Origin: Catellatospora sp. IY07-71
GTDB lineage: Bacteria; Actinomycetota; Actinomycetes; Mycobacteriales; Micromonosporaceae
Assembly (NCBI RefSeq): GCF_018326265.1
Contig: NZ_AP023360.1
Span: forward strand, 1,032,501 to 1,096,500
Reading direction: 5' to 3'
Length of the DNA stretch: 64,000 bases
Below, one piece after another: positions 1 through 9,427 of the stretch. The notes beneath the pieces were generated by a model. It was given only the letters and a program-made list of their open reading frames with translations, ran no database searches and was not told the DNA's origin. The stretch's first letter is position 1. Every line of letters starts with the position of its first letter. The position numbers and the translations under genes are program-made.

Positions 1-2
1 CC

Positions 3-2555
3 GCCGAGACAGCGACGGCGGCGGATGCCGCACCGGCACGCGCGTCGGCCGGGCTGATCGTCGCGACCGTCGTGGTCGGTGTGTGGGCGGTCGCCGTCGC
101 GGTCGCCTCGCAGTTCGGGCTGGTGCTGACCGGGCAGGTGCTCGGGCAGCTGGGCATGGAGCTGCCCGGCCTGCTGTGGCCGCTGACCGGCGTGCTCGCC
201 CTGCTGGTGGCGGGCATCCCGGCCTGGCTGCTGGCCCGGCTGCCGCGCCATCCGGGGGTACGCGCCGTCGGCGTGGCCTTCGGCCTCGGCGCGATCGCCC
301 TGGGCGTGGGCAGCGCGCTGCGTATCGTGCCCGCCTCCGCCAACGAGCTCTACCTGCTGAGCTACGCGGTCCTGGCCGCCGGCGCCGCCTTCCTGCTCTA
401 CCGCCGCGCCGGCGCCGCCCCAGCCCCGAACGGCACCGCCGCCGAGCCTGCGGCGACCTCCCCGGGAGCCGCCACCGACTCCGGCGGCTTTGCTCTGCAC
501 ACACATACGCACGGTGCGTATTTGTGTGCAGAGCAAAGCCGGTCGCAGCCAGGGGCGCTGGGGTGGGCGGTGCTCGGCGGCGTGCTGGTGCTCGCGCCCT
601 ATCTGTGGGCCGGTGCGCTGGGCGGGCTGACCGAGTCCATTGCCGCGCTGCTGGCGGCACTGGCCACGGGCGCGCTCGCCGCGACGATCCTCGGGCCCGG
701 CCTGTGGCGGCACTTCACCGGCCGGGGCCGGCCGACGCTGGTGGTGGCGGGCGGGCTGGTGGCCGGGGTGGTGCTGGCGCTGCTCGCGGGCGGCACCGGC
801 GCGTCCGGCGTGCAGATCCTGGAGCTGCTGGTGCTCCCGCCGCTGGGCTTCGCGGTCGCCGCCCTCGCCCCGGCCTCGCCGCGCGGCTGGGCGACCCTGC
901 TGCTGGTGAGCATCGCCGCGTTCGGGCCCCTCGGCTTCGTCGACCCCGACGAGATGAACCTCGCCCTGTTCGGCCGGGACGTGCCGTTCTACGCCCTGCT
1001 CGCGGCGCTGGTCGCCTGGCTGGTGGCGCTGGCCGTGGGCGTCGCGTACGGCGCCGGCCTGCTGCGCACCGAACGCGCGCCGACCGGGGCGCACGCGGCG
1101 GGCAGGCCCCAGCCGCCCGCCGGATCGGCGGTGACCTGGTCGGACGAACCCGACCCGGGGCCGCCGCTGCGGGTGGTGCCGCGCACCGGCGGCCGGGCCC
1201 TGGCGGCCGGGCTGGCCACCGCGGTCGCGCTGGGCGCGGGGGCGTACTACCTGTCCACCGGCCGACCGGGCTTCTTCGGCGACCAGCTGTTCGTGGTGCT
1301 CAAGGAGCAGGCGCCGCTGGCGGGGCTGCCCACCACGACCGGCCTCGGGCCGGGCCGTGACGAGCGGGTGACGGCCGTCTACCGGCGGCTGGTCGAGCAC
1401 GCCGAGCGCACCCAGGCGCCCCTGCGCGCCGAGCTGGACCGGTGGAGCCTGAGCTACCAGCCGTACTACCTGGTCAACGCGATCCTGGTGGACGGCGGGC
1501 CGGAGACCCGGGTGTGGCTGGAGTCCCGCTCCGACGTCGACCGGGTGCTCACCGACCAGCGGCTGCGCCCGCTGCCGGCCGAGGTGCCGGTCGAGCACGG
1601 CACCCAGCAGCAGCCGCCCGCCGCGCCGGAGTGGAACCTGACCATGGTCGGCGCGCCCGAGCTGTGGCAGCGCGGCGTCACCGGCAAGGGCATCGTGGTG
1701 GGCTCGTCGGACTCCGGGGTGGACGGTGCCCACCCCGCGCTGGCGGCGAACTACCGCGGCGGCGACGACTCCTGGCTGGACCCCTGGTCCGGCAGCCGTA
1801 CCCCGAACGACCACAACGGGCACGGCACGCACACCACGGCCACGGCGGTGGGCCGGGAGCGGGTCGGTGTCGCGCCCGACGCCCAGTGGATCGGCTGCGT
1901 CAACCTGGAACGCAACATGAGCAGCCCCTCGCTGTACCTGGACTGCATGCAGTTCATGCTGGCCCCGTACGCGCACGGCGGCGACCCGTTCGCCGACGGC
2001 CGCCCGGCCCGCGCGCCGCACGTGCTCAACAACTCGTGGGGCTGCCCGCCGCTGGAGGGCTGCGACGGCACCGTGCTGCGCCCGGCCACGGCGGCGCTGG
2101 CCGCGGCCGGGATCGCGTTCGTCGCGGCGGCCGGCAACACCGGCCCGTCCTGCGGCTCGCTGGACACGCCCCCGGCCACCGATCCGGACGCGCTGACCAT
2201 CGCGGCGGTGGACGAGGACCGGACCGTCACCGGTTTCTCCAGCCGGGGCCCGGCCGACGGCAAGCCGGACCTGGCCGCGCCGGGGGCGGCGGTGCTGTCG
2301 GCGATGCCCGGCGGCACGTACGCCCGGCTCAGCGGCACCTCGATGGCTACCCCGCACGTCACGGGCGTGATCGCGCTGCTCTGGTCGGCCCGGCCGGAGC
2401 TGGTCGGCGACCTGGCCCGCACCGAGCAGCTGCTGCGCGACGCGACCCAGCCCGCGCAGCTCGCGTCCGCCGCCGCCCCGTGCGACGACGAGGCAGCCCA
2501 GGCGGGCGCGGGCATCGTCAACGCGGCGGAAGCGGTCGTCGCCGCCGGCGGGTAG
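3..2555 (+). CDS. Membrane-anchored S8 (subtilisin-like) serine protease, 5' truncated by window edge
   Basis: The reading frame is open to the left edge, so the true start is probably outside the window; GTG at 72 is only the first internal candidate. The first ~390 residues hold about ten hydrophobic segments broken by an Ala/Pro-rich linker, and the C-terminal ~290 residues are a peptidase S8 domain. The catalytic Asp is in SSDSGVDG (~1710), His in NGHGTHT (~1821), Ser in SGTSMATPH (~2340), and the oxyanion Asn in AAAGNTGP. A polytopic N-terminus on a subtilisin suggests a protease tethered at the membrane with the catalytic domain outside. The linker carries a palindrome insertion (485-541). 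Confidence 0.88.
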   Translation, partial: AETATAADAAPARASAGLIVATVVVGVWAVAVAVASQFGLVLTGQVLGQLGMELPGLLWPLTGVLALLVAGIPAWLLARLPRHPGVRAVGVAFGLGAIALGVGSALRIVPASANELYLLSYAVLAAGAAFLLYRRAGAAPAPNGTAAEPAATSPGAATDSGGFALHTHTHGAYLCAEQSRSQPGALGWAVLGGVLVLAPYLWAGALGGLTESIAALLAALATGALAATILGPGLWRHFTGRGRPTLVVAGGLVAGVVLALLAGGTGASGVQILELLVLPPLGFAVAALAPASPRGWATLLLVSIAAFGPLGFVDPDEMNLALFGRDVPFYALLAALVAWLVALAVGVAYGAGLLRTERAPTGAHAAGRPQPPAGSAVTWSDEPDPGPPLRVVPRTGGRALAAGLATAVALGAGAYYLSTGRPGFFGDQLFVVLKEQAPLAGLPTTTGLGPGRDERVTAVYRRLVEHAERTQAPLRAELDRWSLSYQPYYLVNAILVDGGPETRVWLESRSDVDRVLTDQRLRPLPAEVPVEHGTQQQPPAAPEWNLTMVGAPELWQRGVTGKGIVVGSSDSGVDGAHPALAANYRGGDDSWLDPWSGSRTPNDHNGHGTHTTATAVGRERVGVAPDAQWIGCVNLERNMSSPSLYLDCMQFMLAPYAHGGDPFADGRPARAPHVLNNSWGCPPLEGCDGTVLRPATAALAAAGIAFVAAAGNTGPSCGSLDTPPATDPDALTIAAVDEDRTVTGFSSRGPADGKPDLAAPGAAVLSAMPGGTYARLSGTSMATPHVTGVIALLWSARPELVGDLARTEQLLRDATQPAQLASAAAPCDDEAAQAGAGIVNAAEAVVAAGG
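485..541. repeat. 28-bp-arm palindrome inside the protease gene
   Basis: Arms 485-512 and 514-541 are complementary with one mismatch around a single central base. The sequence is more AT-rich than its surroundings (core CTTTGCTCTGCACACA) and is translated into a His-rich stretch, ALHTHTHGAYLCAEQ, in the linker between hydrophobic segments. It looks like an inserted REP/MITE-type palindrome that kept the frame open. Confidence 0.8.
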
Positions 2556-2566
2556 GCTGGGCGTTC

Positions 2567-3460
2567 ATGATCACCCCGTACGAGCCGCAGCACCGCGCCG
2601 CCGTGGCGGACCTGCTCGCCCGCTGCCTGCTGGAGGAGGACGCCGTCGAGGCGGCGGACCTGGTCGAGCTGCTCGGCGGCTCGGCGGGCTTCGTGGCGAC
2701 CGACGGTGACGCCCCCGACGCGGACGTCATCGGGGTGGTGCTGGCCAGCACCGGGCACAAGGACCCGACCGTGGGCCACCTGGACCTGCTCGCCGTGGAC
2801 CCGGCGTTCCGCCGCCAGGGCGTGGCCCGGGAACTGGTCGGCGCGGTCGAAGGCCTGCTGCGCTCGCGCGGGCTGAGCGCGGTCCGGGTCGCCGGCAACC
2901 CGCCCACTCACGCCTGGCCGGGAGTGGACGTGCGCTACACCCCGGCCGTCTGCGCGCTGACCGCACTCGGGTACGCCCACGACCGCACCGCCTGGAACAT
3001 GACCGCCGAGCTGGTCGAGGGCTCCCCGGCGCTGCACGAGACGCGTACCGCGCAGGAGCGGCTGGCCGGCTCGCACGTCGTGGTGCGCGCCGCGACGCCG
3101 GACGACCTGCCCGAGCTGCGCCCGATGATCCTCGCCGAGTGGGGTCCGGCCTGGGCCGCCGAGGTCGAGCGGGCGATCGGCGGCGCCGGCGGCTGCCACC
3201 TCGCGCTGCGCGACGGGCAGGCGGTCGCCTTCGCGGCCTGGGGCGGCTGCCGGCCGAGCTGGTTCGGGCCGATGGGGACACTGCCCGCCGCGGCCGGGCT
3301 GGGCATCGGCGGTGTCCTGCTACGACGCTGCCTGCGCGACCAGGCGGAGCGGGGTGTCACCAGGGCGCAGATCGGCTGGGTCGGCCCGGTGCCGTTCTAC
3401 TCCGGGGCAGCGGGCGCGGTCATCGAGCGGGTCTTCTTCCTCTTCCACAAAGCACTCTGA
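2567..3460 (+). CDS. Tandem GNAT-domain acetyltransferase
   Basis: A 297-residue protein with two GNAT folds. The first (residues ~1-150) has the acetyl-CoA loop RRQGVARELV; the second (~165-297) has a weaker loop, GLGIGGVLLRRC, and ends in a GWVGPVPFYS segment seen in GNATs of this length. The substrate cannot be read from sequence. ATG 2567 was chosen because TAGGCT eight bases upstream fits a -10 box, suggesting a leaderless or near-leaderless message; the frame stays open further upstream across the protease stop. Confidence 0.8.
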   Translation: MITPYEPQHRAAVADLLARCLLEEDAVEAADLVELLGGSAGFVATDGDAPDADVIGVVLASTGHKDPTVGHLDLLAVDPAFRRQGVARELVGAVEGLLRSRGLSAVRVAGNPPTHAWPGVDVRYTPAVCALTALGYAHDRTAWNMTAELVEGSPALHETRTAQERLAGSHVVVRAATPDDLPELRPMILAEWGPAWAAEVERAIGGAGGCHLALRDGQAVAFAAWGGCRPSWFGPMGTLPAAAGLGIGGVLLRRCLRDQAERGVTRAQIGWVGPVPFYSGAAGAVIERVFFLFHKAL

Positions 3461-3517
3461 AATGCGCTTTTTTCACTTTTCGGATTAAGTTCGGAAAATT
3501 CTGGGCACCATGAGGGG

Positions 3518-4939
3518 GTGGCAGCCCCAGCGAGCCCCTTGGCGGAACCGCACGACACCCGCGGCGCAGCGATCATGGTCGCCGCCGCCGCGGCGGTCGG
3601 TGGCTTCCTGTTCGGGTACGACACCGCGGTCATCAACGGCACCGTGGACGCCCTGCGGGACACGTTCCACCTGAACCCCGTGGCGCTCGGCCTGGTCGTG
3701 TCGGCCGCGCTGCTCGGGTGCGCGGTGGGCGCGTGGTTCGCCGGCCCGCTGGCCGACCGGCTCGGCCGGGTCCGGGTCATGGTGATCGCCGCGGCCCTCT
3801 TCCTGGTCAGCGCGATCGGCTCGGGCCTCGCGTTCAGCGCCGTCGACCTCACCTTCTGGCGGGTCATCGGCGGCTTCGGGGTCGGCGCGGCGAGCGTCAT
3901 CGCACCGGCGTACATCGCCGAGGTCTCCCCCGCCCACATGCGCGGCCGGCTCGGCTCGCTGCAGCAGCTCGCGATCGTCAGCGGCATCTTCGTCGCGCTG
4001 CTCGTCGACTACCTGCTTGCCGACGCGGCGGGCGGGGCCATGCAGCCGATGCCGTGGGGCGGCGCGGCCTGGCGCTGGATGTTCGCCTCGGCCGCCGTGC
4101 CCGCCGTCATCTATGCCGTTCTGGCGCTGCAGATCCCCGAGTCCCCGCGCTACCTGGTGCGCCGGGGCAGGCTCGCCGAGGCCCGGGCCGTCATCAAGCG
4201 GCTGATCGGCGGCGACGTCGAGAAGCGGATCACCGACATCAAGCGCACCGTGGCCGGCACCCAGGAGAAGGTCAACCTGGGCGTGCTCAAGGGTCCGCGG
4301 CTCGGGCTGCTGCCGATCGTCTGGGTCGGCATCCTGCTCTCGGTGTTCCAGCAGTTCGTCGGCATCAACGTGATCTTCTACTACTCGTCGACGCTGTGGG
4401 CGTCGGTGGGCTTCAGCGAGTCGGACTCGCTGCTCATCACCGTCATCACCAGCGTGACCAACATCGTCACCACGCTGATCGCGATCGCCCTGGTCGACAA
4501 GATCGGCCGGCGGCCGCTGCTGCTCATCGGCGCCGCCGGGATGGTGCTCACGCTCGGCGTGATGGCCTGGTGCTTCTCCACCGCCACGCAGACCGTCGGC
4601 CCCACCGGCGAGGAGCTGACCACGCTCAGCCCCGCCATCGGCAAGGTCGCCCTGGTCGCCGCCAACCTGTACGTGGTCGCCTTCGGCATGAGCTGGGGCC
4701 CGGTGGTCTGGGTGCTGCTCGGCGAGATGTTCAACAACCGCATCCGCGCCACCGCGCTGGCCGTCGCCGCCGCCGCCCAGTGGATCGCGAACTGGCTGAT
4801 CAGCACCACCTTCCCGGCGCTGGCCAGCATCGGCCTGACCTTCGCGTACGGCCTGTACGCCCTCTTCGCCCTGCTGGCCTTCTTCTTCGTGATGAGATCC
4901 GTCCGCGAAACCAAGGGCCGCGAACTCGAATCCATGTAA
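3518..4939 (+). CDS. MFS sugar porter (sugar/H+ symporter)
   Basis: A 473-residue, 12-TM major facilitator of the sugar porter family. Family motifs are visible: GYDTAVINGT in TM1, ADRLGR in loop 2-3, PESPRYL after TM6, FQQFVGINVIFYYSS in TM7 and DKIGRRPLL in loop 8-9. It imports a monosaccharide with protons; xylose, glucose and arabinose transporters all share these motifs, so the substrate is open. GTG 3518 follows a GAGGGG purine run; ATG 3510 is in another frame. No sugar kinase or isomerase adjoins it. Confidence 0.88.
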   Translation: MAAPASPLAEPHDTRGAAIMVAAAAAVGGFLFGYDTAVINGTVDALRDTFHLNPVALGLVVSAALLGCAVGAWFAGPLADRLGRVRVMVIAAALFLVSAIGSGLAFSAVDLTFWRVIGGFGVGAASVIAPAYIAEVSPAHMRGRLGSLQQLAIVSGIFVALLVDYLLADAAGGAMQPMPWGGAAWRWMFASAAVPAVIYAVLALQIPESPRYLVRRGRLAEARAVIKRLIGGDVEKRITDIKRTVAGTQEKVNLGVLKGPRLGLLPIVWVGILLSVFQQFVGINVIFYYSSTLWASVGFSESDSLLITVITSVTNIVTTLIAIALVDKIGRRPLLLIGAAGMVLTLGVMAWCFSTATQTVGPTGEELTTLSPAIGKVALVAANLYVVAFGMSWGPVVWVLLGEMFNNRIRATALAVAAAAQWIANWLISTTFPALASIGLTFAYGLYALFALLAFFFVMRSVRETKGRELESM

Positions 4940-4953
4940 CCCACCGCCCGCCC

Positions 4954-5032
4954 TTGATCGTCGGACTTGCCAGGCAGTCGGGCGTATCTTGGCCCGGCAT
5001 TCGCCCACCTGCCTGGCAAGTCGGACGATCAT
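4954..5032. repeat. Family B intergenic palindrome, copy 1
   Basis: An inverted repeat of about 79 bp with ~23-bp outer arms built around GTCGGACTTGCCAGGCA, one mismatch between arms. It begins 15 bases after the MFS stop. Other copies: 22466-22541, 52798-52874, 53885-53960. Confidence 0.85.
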
Positions 5033-5062
5033 CGGGCCGGGGTGGGGTGGGGTGGGGACGGG

Positions 5063-5093
5063 AAAGGCCCCCGAGCGGAGCTCGGGGGCCTTT
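5063..5093. terminator. Bidirectional terminator hairpin between sugar porter and groEL
   Basis: A perfect 14-bp GC-rich stem (AAAGGCCCCCGAGC paired with its complement) around a 3-base loop, flanked by A and T runs on both sides. It lies between two convergent genes and would end both transcripts; it is 19 bases past the groEL stop. Confidence 0.88.
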
Positions 5094-5111
5094 CTTCGGG
5101 TCTGACGGAAC

Positions 5112-6863
<1,752 letters not shown>

Positions 6864-6871
6864 TCACCTGT

Positions 6872-6897
6872 TTAGCACTCTCGCCCCCGAGTGCAAG
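6872..6897 (-). promoter_or_regulatory. CIRCE operator 2 overlapping the groEL promoter
   Basis: TTAGCACTC, eight bases, then GAGTGCAAG. One arm is degenerate and the spacer is one base short of the usual nine. On the minus strand TTGCAC and TAAACA lie 16 bases apart inside this site, a plausible -35/-10 pair, so HrcA bound here would block RNA polymerase directly. Confidence 0.8.
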
Positions 6898-6918
6898 CGA
6901 ACACGGGATGATCACAGG

Positions 6919-7890
6919 TCAGCGGAGCCGCCCGGCGAGGTCGGCGGTGCCGATGCCGCGCTCGGCGCCGAGGCGCTCGGCGTACGTGATGAGGACGCCG
7001 CTGAACAGCAGCATGGTGAGCGGCACCTCGACGGCGGCGGTGAGCACGGCCCCGGTGACGGGGATCAGCGGCACGGTGGCCGTCACGCCCAGTGCCGCGC
7101 CGGCCCGGTCGCCGATCGCGCCGACCATCACCTCGGCGAAGGACGAGGCGAGCACCGTCAGCCCCACCAGCAGCAGCCGGGCGGCGTTCGGCCAGAGCGC
7201 GGCGTGGAACAGCCGGAACGAGTCCGCGATCGCGTTGCGCCGCTCGAACAGGTACGCCGGGCCGACCAGCGCGGTGGCCATCGCCAGGTAGACGTAGACC
7301 AGCGCGGTCGGCACCAGTCCCAGGTAGTCGGCGGCGCCCACGCAGCACATCGCCACCGCCGCCACCGCCACGCCCACGAGCACGTAGGCGACCAACTGGT
7401 AGGCGGCGAGGCCGAGGAGGCGGCGCAGCCCGAACCGCAGCGACTGCCCGATGGAGACGGTCAGCCCGGCCGCCTGCCGGGTCGCGTGGTGGGTCGCGGC
7501 GGCGTACCCCAGCAGCTGGGGCAGCAGCACCGCGACGGCGTAGGCGAGCCCCGCGACGAGCAGGGCACCGAGCAGCCTCTCCCCTCGACCGGAGAACAGC
7601 CGCAGATCGAGCTCTCTCAGCTCGGGCGCGATGCCGCGGAGCAGCAGGGTGAAGGCGAGCGCGGGCAGCGTGTGGGTCAGCACGAAGATCACCGCGAGCG
7701 GCCGGGCGCTGCGGCGCAACAGCATGCCGGTGCGGTGGGCCCAGCCTGCGATGTACTGCTCGGGCGGGTTCACCAGCGGATCGTCCGCTGCGGTGAGCCG
7801 CGGCGCGGCCTCCCGATACGCCCCCTCAGGTGGCAGGTAGTCCCCGTCCGGGACGGCGGGATCGGACGGGCCGGGAGCGGGCTGCGTCAT
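6919..7890 (-). CDS. Polytopic membrane protein of unknown function
   Basis: A 323-residue protein: an acidic, Pro-rich cytosolic N-terminus of ~65 residues, then about six hydrophobic segments with the cytosolic stretches RQAAGLTVSIGQSLRFGLRRL and FERRNAIADSFRLFH. The layout resembles DUF975-like or glycerophosphoryl-diester-phosphodiesterase-associated membrane domains, but I see no catalytic motif. ATG 7890 was picked for its GGAG site nine bases upstream. It sits downstream of csp on the same strand with a hairpin between them. Confidence 0.7.
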   Translation of the reverse strand: MTQPAPGPSDPAVPDGDYLPPEGAYREAAPRLTAADDPLVNPPEQYIAGWAHRTGMLLRRSARPLAVIFVLTHTLPALAFTLLLRGIAPELRELDLRLFSGRGERLLGALLVAGLAYAVAVLLPQLLGYAAATHHATRQAAGLTVSIGQSLRFGLRRLLGLAAYQLVAYVLVGVAVAAVAMCCVGAADYLGLVPTALVYVYLAMATALVGPAYLFERRNAIADSFRLFHAALWPNAARLLLVGLTVLASSFAEVMVGAIGDRAGAALGVTATVPLIPVTGAVLTAAVEVPLTMLLFSGVLITYAERLGAERGIGTADLAGRLR

Positions 7891-7927
7891 CTGCGGCTCC
7901 AACGGAGTTCGGCGGCCGGGCAAGCCG

Positions 7928-7960
7928 AAGGGCCCCGATCCGGTGGGATCAGGACCCTTT
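7928..7960 (-). terminator. Hairpin terminator after the cold-shock gene
   Basis: A stem of about 12 pairs with GU wobbles (GGGTCCTGATCC against GGATCGGGGCCC, minus strand) around a CACC loop, 31 bases after the csp stop and followed by the membrane-protein gene. Confidence 0.65.
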
Positions 7961-7990
7961 CGTCTTGCTCAAGCTTTGATGGCCAAGCGG

Positions 7991-8194
7991 TCAGGCGATG
8001 ACCCGGACCTTCTCAGCCTGGGGGCCCTTCTGGCCCTGGGCGATCTCGAACTCAACGCGCTGACCGTCGTCGAGCGCCTTGTAGCCGTCCATCTCGATCG
8101 CGGAGAAGTGGACGAACACGTCCTGCCCTCCGTCGACCGCGATGAAGCCGTAGCCCTTCTCGCTGTTGAACCACTTGACGGTGCCCTGTGCCAC
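7991..8194 (-). CDS. Cold-shock protein (CspA family)
   Basis: A 67-residue single OB-fold domain that binds single-stranded RNA/DNA. RNP1 is KGYGFIAV and RNP2 is DVFVHF; the start [10 protein letters not shown] matches actinobacterial Csp proteins. GTG 8194 is preceded by GAGGAAG six bases upstream. Roughly 200 bp of untranslated region precede it, shared divergently with the next gene; long leaders are usual for csp genes. Confidence 0.95.
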   Translation of the reverse strand: MAQGTVKWFNSEKGYGFIAVDGGQDVFVHFSAIEMDGYKALDDGQRVEFEIAQGQKGPQAEKVRVIA

Positions 8195-8409
8195 GGTGCA
8201 CTTCCTCACTTCTGTAAAGCTGGGTGGCCTTGCCGGCCCACCCCCGGCTGGTGTTGTCAGCCGTCCTCGCACGCTACACGAGCACCGGTGCCCTCGCACA
8301 GCCCCAAAACGGACCTGTAGCGCTCCCATTACAGTTCGACAGTCGGCAATCTGACCATGCGTCCCCACTTGCGCGTGACCGGGCGGGGCATGCGCAGGTT
8401 ACGTGGAAC

Positions 8410-9318
8410 GTGGACAAGCACCGCCGATCCCTCGCCCTTCGTCTGCCGGGCGCGATCATCCCCCTCATGGCCACCACCGTCTGCGCGGTCGGCTTGCTCA
8501 TCACCGGCGGCGCCATGCAGTGGGCGCTGCACACGGGCACCGGTGCGGCACCGGCCACCGCACCCGGTCCCGGCGGCGACCGACGCGACCACGGCGACCC
8601 CGGCACGGCGGCGTCGGCCACCCCGGTGCGGCTGCGGCTTCCTCCGGTCACCCTCGACGTCGACGGCTTCAGCAGCTGGGCGCTGCTGGACCGGCGCACC
8701 GGCGAGATCGCCGGTTCCTCCAACCTGGACGCACCGAGCGACACCATGTCCCTCATCAAGGTATGGCTGGCCGCCGACTTCCTGCGCCGCACCGAGCAGC
8801 CCGACCAGCGCAGCCTGAACCGGCTGATCGCCATGATCCGGGACTCGGACAACAAGGCGGCGTACGAGTTCTACGAGCGCAACGGCGGCCGCGCGGGCAT
8901 CGAGCGCATGGTCGAGCTGTGCGGGCTCACCGAGTCCAAGCCGTACCGGATCGACGGATATTGGTCGAACACGGTCGTCTCGGCGCGGGACGTGGTGCGG
9001 CTGGGCGCCTGCCTGGCCGACGGCCGCGCGGCCGGCCCGCAGTGGACCGACTGGCTGCTGACCCAGATGCGGCTGGTGCGCGGCGTCGGCGACTTCGGCC
9101 CGCGCACCGTCTTCCCGCCGGAGGTGGCCTCGACCATCGCCATCAAGAACGGCTGGCTGCTGCGCACCGAGGACAAGCTCTGGCACCTGGCGTGCCTGGC
9201 GGTGACCGACCGGTGGGCGATGAGCGTGCTGCTGCGCTACCCGTCGCGCTACGGCTTCGACTACGGACGCGAGCTGTGCGCCTCGGTCGCCGAGCAGCTC
9301 AAACCCGCCCTGCCCTGA
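8410..9318 (+). CDS. Exported class A beta-lactamase-like serine hydrolase
   Basis: About 302 residues with an N-terminal hydrophobic segment (~15-38) and a Pro/Gly/Asp-rich linker, then a penicillin-recognising fold. The SxxK motif is SLIK, followed by an SDN motif (RDSDNKAAYE) and KNG in place of KTG (IKNGW). This order matches class A beta-lactamases and low-molecular-weight DD-peptidases; the altered third box makes antibiotic hydrolysis uncertain. GTG 8410 keeps the hydrophobic segment; ATG 8467 would cut into it. Confidence 0.75.
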   Translation: MDKHRRSLALRLPGAIIPLMATTVCAVGLLITGGAMQWALHTGTGAAPATAPGPGGDRRDHGDPGTAASATPVRLRLPPVTLDVDGFSSWALLDRRTGEIAGSSNLDAPSDTMSLIKVWLAADFLRRTEQPDQRSLNRLIAMIRDSDNKAAYEFYERNGGRAGIERMVELCGLTESKPYRIDGYWSNTVVSARDVVRLGACLADGRAAGPQWTDWLLTQMRLVRGVGDFGPRTVFPPEVASTIAIKNGWLLRTEDKLWHLACLAVTDRWAMSVLLRYPSRYGFDYGRELCASVAEQLKPALP

Positions 9319-9340
9319 CCGGCTGCGTCCGGCGGACGTC

Positions 9341-9420
9341 AAGAAGGGCACCTTCTACATCGCAAAGCGAGCAGAGATACAGCTCGTCTCGCTGACGCGA
9401 GCCGACGAAGGTGCCCTTCC
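9341..9420. repeat. Family A palindrome, long variant
   Basis: GAAGGGCACCTTC (9343-9355) and its complement (9407-9419) enclose ~51 bases that contain two smaller hairpins. It lies between the convergent beta-lactamase-like and paaN genes and probably terminates both. Confidence 0.85.
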
Positions 9421-9427
9421 TTTCAGA

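Noticed and set aside
3449-3476. Intrinsic terminator after the GNAT gene (AAAGC...GCTTTTTT)
   Set aside because: The stem is only about five pairs with a mismatch; the T run is real but the hairpin is too weak to call.
3485-5032. Long minus-strand open frame opposite the sugar porter
   Set aside because: It is a shadow of the high-GC + strand gene: Arg/Asp/Gly-rich, no family motifs, while the porter frame is fully conserved.
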